Shown here: positions 57,670-64,000 of the stretch, one piece after another
Numbering within the stretch: position 1 is the first letter of the stretch
Layout of the letters: the number at the start of each line of letters is the position of its first letter
Source: Comamonas halotolerans
Lineage (GTDB): Bacteria; Pseudomonadota; Gammaproteobacteria; Burkholderiales; Burkholderiaceae_C
Assembly (NCBI RefSeq): GCF_030162935.1
Contig: NZ_JASAUZ010000045.1
Location: 124,001 to 188,000, forward strand
Length of the DNA: 64,000 nt
Reading direction: 5' to 3'
Made by a program: the position numbers and the translations under genes
The notes under the pieces: generated by a model
Database searches by the model: none
What the model was told of the DNA's origin: nothing
The model's input: the letters and a program-made list of their open reading frames with translations, nothing else

Positions 57670-58761
57670 ATGTCTTTCAAAGACCATCCACATTCCCGAG
57701 GCCCCAAGTCTGACGGTGCCTCCCGTCCCGCCCGCCCCGCGGGTGAACGTTCTGAGCGCCGCACTGGCGCACGCGATGAGCGCTCACCCCGCCGTGAAGG
57801 CAGCTTTGGTGGCGGTGATCGCCCCCGTTTCAATGACCGCAACGAACGTGGCCCACGCCCAGAAGGCGGTGACCGCCCACGTTTCAACCGCGATGAGCGC
57901 GGCCCTCGCACCGAACGCAGCTTTGGCGACCGTCAGCGCCGTGAAGAAGCTGGCTTTGGCCGCGCGGACCGTCCCCGTTTCAATGACGAGCGTGCACCGC
58001 GCCGTGAAGGCGGTTTTGGTGGCGGCGATCGTCCCCGTTTCAACGACCGCAACGAACGTGGCCCACGCCCAGAAGGCGGTGACCGCCCACGTTTCAGCCG
58101 CGATGAGCGCGGCCCTCGCGCCGAACGCAGCTTTGGCGACCGTCCGCGCCGTGAAGAAGGTGGCTTTGGCCGCTCGGATCGTCCCCGTTTCAACGACGAG
58201 CGCGCTCCGCGTCGTGAAGGCGGCTTGGGTGGCGGTGATCGCCCCCGTTTCAACGACCGCAACGAACGTGGCCCACGCCCAGAAGGCGGTGACCGCCCAC
58301 GTTTCAACCGCGATGAGCGTGGTCCTCGCTCCGAGCGCAGCTTTGGCGACCGTCCGCGGCGTGAAGAAGGTGGCTTTGGCCGCTCGGATCGCCCCCGTTT
58401 CAACGACCGCAACGAACGTGGCCCACGCCCAGAAGGCGGTGACCGCCCACATTTCAACCGCGATGAGCGTGGTCCTCGCTCCGAGCGCAGCTTTGACGGT
58501 GAACGAGGGTCCCGGCGCGAAGGCGGGGCCGGAGGAGATCGCCCTCGCTTCAGCAAGGAAGGCAATTTGGGCCGCGATCGGGCACGCAATCAGCCGGTGC
58601 GTGAAGAGCGCCCAGACTATGCACGCAATGAAGGTGAAATTCGCCGCTCGTTCAGTGGTATTCGCACCTATCGGGCACCCGCGGCGTTGAAGGGCAAGGC
58701 AGCGCCCATCAAGGTGATCCGCCCGGAACACGGCGATGACACCCCCAAGAAGAAGTTCTAA
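57670..58761 (+). CDS. Arg/Gly-rich disordered repeat protein
   Basis: A 363-residue, highly charged protein rich in Arg, Gly, Glu, Asp, Phe and Pro, with almost no hydrophobic segments, hence predicted disordered. Residues about 45-300 are a tandem repeat of 70 residues (FNDRNERGPRPEGGDRPRF, RDERGPR-ERSFGDR-RRE type segments). The C-terminus (SFSGIRTYRAPAALKGKAAP) is non-repetitive and lysine-rich. RGG/RDR-type stretches resemble RNA-binding tails of DEAD-box helicases or pseudouridine synthases, but no such enzyme domain is attached. Start at ATG 57670. An aquaporin gene converges with it; a terminator follows. Confidence 0.75.
   Translation: MSFKDHPHSRGPKSDGASRPARPAGERSERRTGARDERSPRREGSFGGGDRPRFNDRNERGPRPEGGDRPRFNRDERGPRTERSFGDRQRREEAGFGRADRPRFNDERAPRREGGFGGGDRPRFNDRNERGPRPEGGDRPRFSRDERGPRAERSFGDRPRREEGGFGRSDRPRFNDERAPRREGGLGGGDRPRFNDRNERGPRPEGGDRPRFNRDERGPRSERSFGDRPRREEGGFGRSDRPRFNDRNERGPRPEGGDRPHFNRDERGPRSERSFDGERGSRREGGAGGDRPRFSKEGNLGRDRARNQPVREERPDYARNEGEIRRSFSGIRTYRAPAALKGKAAPIKVIRPEHGDDTPKKKF
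57841..58561 (+). repeat. 210-bp in-frame tandem repeat
   Basis: The anchor AACGAACGTGGCCCACGCCC recurs at 57841, 58051, 58261 and 58411, giving periods of 210, 210 and 150 bp. The 210-bp unit encodes 70 residues; the last unit lacks 60 bp (20 codons) in frame. Units are nearly identical at DNA level, so they expanded recently or are homogenised. Confidence 0.85.
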
Positions 58762-58821
58762 AACCTAGGTCTTGGCGCAGTGATGGGAGGACATTCTTCA
58801 CGTGCCGAGGACTTGGAAAAG

Positions 58822-58854
58822 AAAAAAGGGAGCTGCATATACAGCTCCCTTTTT
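58822..58854. terminator. Bidirectional terminator
   Basis: AAAAAAGGGAGCTG / CAGCTCCCTTTTT with a short loop, between the convergent repeat-protein and aquaporin genes. Confidence 0.9.
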
Positions 58855-58880
58855 ACGAGGGTTGACGTGGTTGAGTGGTC

Positions 58881-59585
58881 TCAGTCTTCAGCGCGATTGG
58901 CCAACAAGCACTTGTAGATCACTGCGCCAATGATGGCCCCCACAATTGGTGCCACCCAGAACAGCCATAGCTGGCTCATGGCAATTTCAGGGCCAAATAC
59001 GGCCACTCCGGTAGAGCGAGCGGGGTTGACAGAGGTATTGGTGACAGGAATGCTGATCAAGTGAATCAGCGTCAGGCACAAACCGATGGCCAATCCTGCG
59101 AAACCGGCAGCAGCGCGCTTGGCCGTTGCACCCAGGATCACAATCAGGAACAGTGCGGTCATGACGATTTCTGTCGTCAAGGCAGCAGTCAGGTTGTACT
59201 TGCCTGGGGATGCATCACCAAAACCGTTGGTCGCAAAATTGCCCAGATCCGCATTGAGCTTGCCTGTGGCAATGACGTACAAAATGCCACCGCCAACAAT
59301 GGCTCCCAGCACCTGGGCAATGACATAGCCAGGCAGTTCACGCCATGCAAAGCGGCCACCCATGGCCAGGCCCACGGAGACGGCGGGGTTGAAGTGCCCG
59401 CCAGAAATAGGACCCAGGGCATAAGCGCCCGTGACAACGGTCAGACCGAATGCCAGTGAGACTCCCACCAGACCAATACCCACTTCTGGGAATGCAGCCG
59501 CCAGCACGGCACTGCCGCAGCCGCCCAAAGTCAGCCACAGCGTGCCAATGAATTCAGCGGACCATTTTTGAACCGAGGTATGCAT
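58881..59585 (-). CDS. aqpZ: Aquaporin Z
   Basis: Water channel of 234 residues in the MIP family, inner membrane, six transmembrane segments. The two NPA boxes are HFNPAVS (about 66-68) and SVNPARS (about 187-189); the selectivity-filter arginine is about R190 and His about 175. Sequence is water-selective AqpZ type, not GlpF. AAGGAG six bases before ATG 59585 sets the start; the frame extends to 59687 without need. It converges with the repeat-protein gene. Confidence 0.94.
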   Translation of the reverse strand: MHTSVQKWSAEFIGTLWLTLGGCGSAVLAAAFPEVGIGLVGVSLAFGLTVVTGAYALGPISGGHFNPAVSVGLAMGGRFAWRELPGYVIAQVLGAIVGGGILYVIATGKLNADLGNFATNGFGDASPGKYNLTAALTTEIVMTALFLIVILGATAKRAAAGFAGLAIGLCLTLIHLISIPVTNTSVNPARSTGVAVFGPEIAMSQLWLFWVAPIVGAIIGAVIYKCLLANRAED

Positions 59586-59775
59586 ACCGGCTCCTTCTTT
59601 TCTATATGCAAATTGACAACAATTGGCAGTCCTTCTGCCAATTTCGGCACATGCTAGAGAGGAGAACTCTGAGAGGGAAGCCTGCAACTGTCAAGAAAAA
59701 TCAAACCGTGGCCGCCAGTGGTGTTGCGTTGACAAATTTCACAATCTGCAGCGGTTCGTACTGCAGCCTAGACAA

Positions 59776-60924
59776 TCAACCTCCGGAAGGATTCCAGAGC
59801 ACAGCAGGAGAAATATCTGCGATAGCAGCGCAGCCCAAATGCGCCATGGTCAGCTCAAGCTCCGCACGTAGCAAGTGCAGCATATGGGCAACGCCCAACA
59901 AGCCTGCCGTGGCCAAAGCATGCATTTGAGGGCGTCCCACCAATACTGCGCTGGCACCTAGAGCCAGGGCCTTGACCACATCTGTGCCAGAGCGCACACC
60001 ACTGTCCAGTAGCAAAGGCACATGCCTGCCCACGGCCTGGGCAATCGCTGGCAAGACGTCCACAGGGCTGACCACACCGTCCAGAACGCGGCCACCGTGG
60101 TTGGATACCACCAATGCGTCGGCGCCCAGCTCCACAGCGCAGCGGGCTTGACTGGGCGAGAGCACGCCTTTGACCAGGAGAGGCAACTGGGTCTGCGCGC
60201 GCAGCCAGCGCAAGTCGTCCCAGCGAGGCGCCTGGGCGATCAGTGGGGTGCCGAACAGCATGGGGCCTTGCAAAGCGCTGGTGTGCTGGTTGGGGGGCAT
60301 GCCTTGAAGGTTGGCTGCCTCAACACCTGCAGGTAGCGTATAGCCAGAGCGTTTCATGCTGGCGTCCACAGTCCAGACAATGGCGCTGTAGCCTGCTGCT
60401 TCCGCACGGCGCACCAGTTCCAGGCTGTGCGCGCGGTCGGGCTGCATATACAGCTGAAACCAGCGTGGTGCTCCAGCTCCAACCTCGGCTTGGGCGGTTT
60501 GCCCAGCGAGTGCAATTGCTTCCAGCGTGTAGCTGGACAGCGTACTCACCACCATGCCTGTTTGCAAGGCCATGGCCGCTCGCATGGTGGCTAACTCTCC
60601 TTCAGGATGCGCCAAACGCTGGTAAGCCACGGGTGCCAACAAAATGGGGCACGCCAGTTCATGACCAAGCAGGCGGGTGCGGGTGTGCGCAGCGCGCAGA
60701 TCGCCTACAGGTTGAGGCAGCAGGCGCAGTGCGTTGAATGCAGCGCGGTTGTGCGCAAGCGTTATGTTCTGGTCAGCACCTTCTTGCAGGTGCAGCCATG
60801 CGCTGGCCTCCATGTGGTGGATGGCATGGGCCTCGTAATCTGCCGCGCATGCGATGTTGGCCGGAATCTGCTTGTGGGTTGCGCGCAGAGGCTCACCCAG
60901 TGCGTTGCGAATGCTGCTGTGCAT
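59776..60924 (-). CDS. FMN-dependent alpha-hydroxy-acid oxidase
   Basis: A 382-residue member of the lactate/glycolate oxidase family, using FMN to oxidise an L-2-hydroxy acid. Motifs: LLAPVAYQRLAHPEGE, WFQLYMQPDR, the lysine strand PLLVKGVLSP and the active-site DALVVSNHGGRVLDG with catalytic His and the FMN/substrate Arg, then DSGVRSGTDVVKALALGA. The start ATG 60924 overlaps the PiuC stop codon by one base (TGATG) with GGAGG four bases upstream, so translation is coupled. No membrane anchor is seen, unlike LldD, which is membrane-associated. Confidence 0.87.
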   Translation of the reverse strand: MHSSIRNALGEPLRATHKQIPANIACAADYEAHAIHHMEASAWLHLQEGADQNITLAHNRAAFNALRLLPQPVGDLRAAHTRTRLLGHELACPILLAPVAYQRLAHPEGELATMRAAMALQTGMVVSTLSSYTLEAIALAGQTAQAEVGAGAPRWFQLYMQPDRAHSLELVRRAEAAGYSAIVWTVDASMKRSGYTLPAGVEAANLQGMPPNQHTSALQGPMLFGTPLIAQAPRWDDLRWLRAQTQLPLLVKGVLSPSQARCAVELGADALVVSNHGGRVLDGVVSPVDVLPAIAQAVGRHVPLLLDSGVRSGTDVVKALALGASAVLVGRPQMHALATAGLLGVAHMLHLLRAELELTMAHLGCAAIADISPAVLWNPSGG

Positions 60925-61604
60925 CAGGCCTCCGACCACATGCGCAGCAGGTTGTGGTACGTGCCCGATAGCGCAGAAATCTTGGGGTGATCAGGGTGAT
61001 CAAGGGTGAGTTGCTGGATGGACTGGTCCAGATCAAACAGCAAGCGCCGCTGGGTTTCAGACCTGACCAGGCTTTGCGTCCAAAAGAACGAAGCGTAGCG
61101 CGTGCCTTTGGTGACTGGGTTGACGCGGTGCAGGCTGGTACCAGGATAAACAATGGCATCTCCGGCAGCGAGCTTGACGCTCTGATGGCCAAAACTGTCT
61201 TCGACAATCAGTTCTCCACCCTCGTATTCATCGGGGTCGCTGAAGAACACGGTGGTGGAAATGTCACTGCGCACTTTGATGGCGGTGCCCGGTATGACAA
61301 AAAGAGCGCTGTCAATGTGATTGCCGTAAGTGCCGCCGCCTTCATAGCGGTTGAAGCGGGGCGGTAGAACGCGCAACGGCAGGGCTGCGGACAGGTAGAG
61401 CGGGTTGTGCCCCAGCTTGTCCAATATAAGTTGGCCCATCTTGGCGGCCAAAGGGTTGTCAATAGGGAGTTGCAGATTGGCTTTGACTTTAGCCGCCAGG
61501 TGGCCAGCGGTGGCACGTCCATCTTGCCACTGAGCCGATTCCAGGGCCTGGCGACATTCTTGTACCTCTTCAGGTGAAAGAAGGGCGGGGATACGCAGCA
61601 TCAT
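60924..61604 (-). CDS. piuC: PiuC-type Fe(II)/2-oxoglutarate dioxygenase (PKHX)
   Basis: PKHD-type hydroxylase of 226 residues commonly found beside Fiu-type receptors. Iron ligands are H96 and D98 in [10 protein letters not shown] and H159 in [10 protein letters not shown]169 in [10 protein letters not shown] binds 2-oxoglutarate. The start MLRIPALLS and end MWSEA are family-typical. Two adjacent ATGs (61604, 61601) are possible. Its true substrate is unsettled; links to siderophore uptake are by association. A hairpin separates it from the receptor upstream. Confidence 0.92.
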   Translation of the reverse strand: MMLRIPALLSPEEVQECRQALESAQWQDGRATAGHLAAKVKANLQLPIDNPLAAKMGQLILDKLGHNPLYLSAALPLRVLPPRFNRYEGGGTYGNHIDSALFVIPGTAIKVRSDISTTVFFSDPDEYEGGELIVEDSFGHQSVKLAAGDAIVYPGTSLHRVNPVTKGTRYASFFWTQSLVRSETQRRLLFDLDQSIQQLTLDHPDHPKISALSGTYHNLLRMWSEA

Positions 61605-61667
61605 GGCAAAAACAACCTTTTTTCTACCCGCAATTGCGTGGACTGTTGTGCAAGTATCTACGGAAAA

Positions 61668-61695
61668 GCCCCGCAGCAGCTACTGCTGGCGGGGC
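61668..61695 (-). terminator. Terminator-like hairpin between fiu and piuC
   Basis: GCCCCGC-AGCAG / CTGCT-G-GCGGGGC with a three-base loop and one bulge; read leftwards it is followed by TTTTC. It could end most receptor transcripts while allowing some readthrough into piuC. Confidence 0.65.
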
Positions 61696-61755
61696 CTGGA
61701 TATATGAGCTGAACCTGTTCTAGCCCCAGCACGGCAAGTACGCCGCTAGATGCAC

Positions 61756-63999
61756 TTAGTACGTGAACTTGAGCGTGGCGACAGCTGAACGCCCTGCGCC
61801 GATATTGGCGTAGTGGGGCGAGCGAACGCCGCTGTAATACACCTTGTCGCTCAGGTTGTAGACATTGAGCTGCAGCGCCAGATTGGGGTTGAACTGGTAG
61901 CTGGCCATAGCGTCAAAGCGTGTATAGCCGCTGGCGCCCTTGGTGACCAGGCCGTTATCCACGGTGGAGCGGACATAACCCTGGTTCACACTGCTTTGGG
62001 CATAAATACCCAGACCGAGTGTCAGCTTCTGCATGGGTTTGTAACTGGTCCACAGACTGAAGCTGTGCTTGGGCGTGTTGGCAAAAGGCTGGCCGTTGGC
62101 AACATTGCCTGCGCCCATGTCTTTTTGCTCGCTATCCATGTAGGTGTAGCCACCAAACACATTCCAGCCCGCAGTGATCTGGCCGCTGAAGCCCAGCTCC
62201 ACACCGTTGACCACCTTGTTGCCACCCATATAGGTCAAGCCGTTTTCGGTGATGCGCACATTGGAGACTTCGTTGCGAAACAGTGCTGCGTTGAGCGCCA
62301 GCTTGTTGTTCAGCAGATCCCACTTGGTGCCCAGTTCGATGGAGCGAGTCTTCTCTGGCTTGAGATCGGCCAGAACATCGGTATTGATGACCAGATCTTC
62401 ATTGCCATTGCCCAGGCTGGAGCCGCCGGGGCGAGAGGAAGTGCCAATGCTGGCGTAGATGCTGCCGTTGCTGGCAGGCTTGTACACGATGCCCAACTGG
62501 TAGTTGTACAAGGTGTCGCTGCGGCTGAGATCATAAGCGGGGGCCGGATTGCGTCCGGTGCTGGCAGGTCCGGAGGTTTTGATGCGGTAGTGGTCCACAC
62601 GCAATCCTGCGTTGAGCAACCATTGCTCGTTGAATTTGAGCGTATCGAAGCCATACAAGGCGATGGTGTCGATCTGGTTGCGGGTGGCTTGGTCGGGCAG
62701 TTTGTACGCAAAGTCCCAAGGCTCGTTGCCATTGGGATTGTTGAGTGATGCGCACCAGGTGCCGATGGCAGTGCAGGTGCCGCCACTTTGCACGGCGGCA
62801 GAGCGAACATCCGACTTTTCCTTGGACAGTTCCAAGCCGATGGCATAGCTGTGGCTCACCGTGCCAGTTTGCGCCTTGCCGATGAATTCGGAGACGTTCT
62901 GCAAAGTGGTGACTTCGGCCTGGCGTGCATTTCCACGGCGCCATACATAGCCGTTGGCCACATTTCCCTTGCTGTCGTCAGGCTGTGTCCAGAGGTAGTC
63001 CTGTTCCGACTTGCTGTAGCGCAGGCTGTTGCGGAACTTGTTGTTTTCCGTGAACTTGTGCTCAACCGAGGCAGTGAACAGATCGCTTTCTTCTTTTTCA
63101 AAGTCGCGCTTGGTCAGTCCGTACCAGTTGTCGCGGCTGTTGCCGTACGTGGGGCGTACTTTGCTGCCTCCAGGCAATTTGGCCATGGCGGTGTTGCTCA
63201 GTGCGTAAGGCACGCCGCCATCCGGAATATTGTCGGTCTTCAGGTGTTGCCATGACAGTGTGACTTCTGTGGGTGTCCCCATGCCAAATGTCACAGTAGG
63301 AGCAATGCCCCAGCGCTTGTTCTCAGGCCCTTTGCGGCCTGCTACATCGGCGTCGTGGGCCATGGCATTCAAGCGAAAACCGGTGGTTTCGTTGAACTTG
63401 CGGTTCAGATCCAGAGTGGCGCGCTTGTAGCTGTCTGTGCCCAGGCCCACATCGCCAGCGATGAAGTTGTCGTTCTTGGCTTTTTTGGTGGTCAAGTTGA
63501 TTGACCCACCTGCACCGCCACGGCCTGCATAGGCCGAATCAGCGCCTTTGATCACTTCCACCGATTCCAGGTTGAAGGCTTCGCGGCTGCCGGCTGCGAT
63601 ATCACGCATACCATCCACAAATGTGCTGCTTTGCGCATCTGCACCGCGGATAAAAGGTTGGTCGCCGCTTGGGTTGCCGCCCTCGCCATTACCGAAAGTG
63701 ATGCCCGGTGTCGCCTTGAGTGCTTCTTGCAGGCTGGTGGCACCTGTTTGCTGAAGCAATTCCTGGTTGATGACCTGTACGGTCTTGGGTGTATCCAGCA
63801 GCGGGGCAGTGAATTTGGCGGAGGGTGCTTCATCGACCTTGACAGATGCGGCGGCACTGTCCTGGACGGTCACGGTAGACAAGGTGGCGTCTTGCGCAAA
63901 AGCGGACGCACCCACCACGCACAGACCTGTGGCCAAAGCCAGTTGAGTCAGCTCGCAGTGCAGTCCCGCCTTGTTAGATGTTTTTGTGGCGTTGGGCAT
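61756..63999 (-). CDS. fiu: Fiu-type catecholate siderophore TonB-dependent receptor
   Basis: Outer-membrane receptor of 747 residues. A signal peptide of about 36 residues ends AFAQ; the N-terminal segment (TLSTVTVQDSAAASVKVDEA) and SAKFTAPLLDTPKTVQVINQ, then TPGITFGNGEGGNPSGDQPF and GADAQSSTFVDGMRDIAAGS are the classic Fiu/FhuE-like plug. Barrel strands end SAVATLKFTY. The N-terminus appears complete, with ATG at 63999 one base from the window edge; its promoter and any Fur site lie outside. It heads the receptor-piuC-oxidase group. Confidence 0.92.
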   Translation of the reverse strand: MPNATKTSNKAGLHCELTQLALATGLCVVGASAFAQDATLSTVTVQDSAAASVKVDEAPSAKFTAPLLDTPKTVQVINQELLQQTGATSLQEALKATPGITFGNGEGGNPSGDQPFIRGADAQSSTFVDGMRDIAAGSREAFNLESVEVIKGADSAYAGRGGAGGSINLTTKKAKNDNFIAGDVGLGTDSYKRATLDLNRKFNETTGFRLNAMAHDADVAGRKGPENKRWGIAPTVTFGMGTPTEVTLSWQHLKTDNIPDGGVPYALSNTAMAKLPGGSKVRPTYGNSRDNWYGLTKRDFEKEESDLFTASVEHKFTENNKFRNSLRYSKSEQDYLWTQPDDSKGNVANGYVWRRGNARQAEVTTLQNVSEFIGKAQTGTVSHSYAIGLELSKEKSDVRSAAVQSGGTCTAIGTWCASLNNPNGNEPWDFAYKLPDQATRNQIDTIALYGFDTLKFNEQWLLNAGLRVDHYRIKTSGPASTGRNPAPAYDLSRSDTLYNYQLGIVYKPASNGSIYASIGTSSRPGGSSLGNGNEDLVINTDVLADLKPEKTRSIELGTKWDLLNNKLALNAALFRNEVSNVRITENGLTYMGGNKVVNGVELGFSGQITAGWNVFGGYTYMDSEQKDMGAGNVANGQPFANTPKHSFSLWTSYKPMQKLTLGLGIYAQSSVNQGYVRSTVDNGLVTKGASGYTRFDAMASYQFNPNLALQLNVYNLSDKVYYSGVRSPHYANIGAGRSAVATLKFTY

Positions 64000-64000
64000 G

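Noticed and set aside
57841-58561. Regular repeats that could be taken for a CRISPR array or minisatellite
   Set aside because: The period is 210 bp (then 150), units are multiples of three, and all lie in one open reading frame with RGG-like protein sequence. There are no short repeats with variable spacers.
57784-58731. Reverse frame of 315 codons over the repeat gene
   Set aside because: It follows from repeat composition; it has no ribosome site or domain, while the forward frame has both a plausible start and a terminator.
1-64000. tRNA, rRNA, insertion sequences, integrases, prophage or toxin-antitoxin genes
   Set aside because: I saw no T-loop pattern, transposase, integrase, att-like duplication or paired small toxin genes in the gaps I read. 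Absence is by eye only.

Overview
The window looks like a chromosomal segment of a betaproteobacterium, most likely Burkholderiales/Comamonadaceae. This is inferred from family content and gene order, not from a marker gene: DUF3567, DUF1840 and a polyhydroxyalkanoate-granule small protein, a Bug-family (tricarboxylate-type) binding protein, the divergent pilTU/yggS arrangement, and a long liv-type ABC operon flanked by CoA ligases. I saw no rRNA, tRNA, CRISPR array, transposase, integrase or plasmid/phage gene; it reads as core plus moderately accessory chromosome.

Layout. 1-4.3 kb: twitching-motility ATPases pilT and pilU (pilU runs off the left edge), the PLP-binding protein yggS, a class V aminotransferase and an exported FKBP isomerase. 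4.4-15.4 kb: an iron-uptake block with two related TonB-dependent receptors flanking a DUF445 membrane protein, a methyltransferase with an extra C-terminal region, a FepA-type siderophore receptor and, divergent from it, an orphan siderophore-binding protein. Fur-box-like sequences lie before all three receptors, with two in the fepA-type divergent region. 15.7-18.0 kb: an EptA-type phosphoethanolamine transferase and a TPR-like unknown. 18.1-23.8 kb: a sulfonate/taurine-type ABC transporter between two Fe(II)/2-oxoglutarate dioxygenases. 23.9-29.9 kb: GlcD-type FAD oxidase, a LysR regulator, purU, and a PAS-GGDEF-EAL protein whose GGDEF half is degenerate. 29.9-36 kb: DUF3567, two DUF3108 proteins, an FAA hydrolase, a cytochrome b561 and ubiB. 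36-45 kb: quinone-oxidoreductase-like enzyme with divergent HxlR regulator, YcaC-type hydrolase, LysR, molybdopterin oxidoreductase, acyl-CoA-binding protein, PHA protein, CFA synthase and DUF1840.

45-57.6 kb: a leftward cluster of acyl-CoA synthetase, LivG, LivH, LivM, two tandem LivK-type binding proteins, LivF, a PaaK-type CoA ligase and then a Bug binding protein, with a divergent Crp/Fnr-family regulator. The arrangement suggests import and CoA activation of an aromatic or other carboxylic acid. The regulator start is preceded by a large, nearly perfect inverted repeat. 57.6-64 kb: an Arg/Gly-rich protein built from a 70-residue tandem repeat, aquaporin Z, and a Fiu receptor / PiuC dioxygenase / FMN alpha-hydroxy-acid oxidase group that ends the window.

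How genes work together: iron acquisition dominates both ends (four TonB receptors, one binding protein, PiuC), and organic-acid/organosulfur import fills the middle. No gene here is certain to be novel. The features most worth a second look are the inverted repeat before the Crp-family gene, the disordered repeat protein, the oxidase coupled to PiuC, the two-ligase liv cluster and the methyltransferase behind the siderophore receptor. All assignments come from reading the sequence; no search was run.
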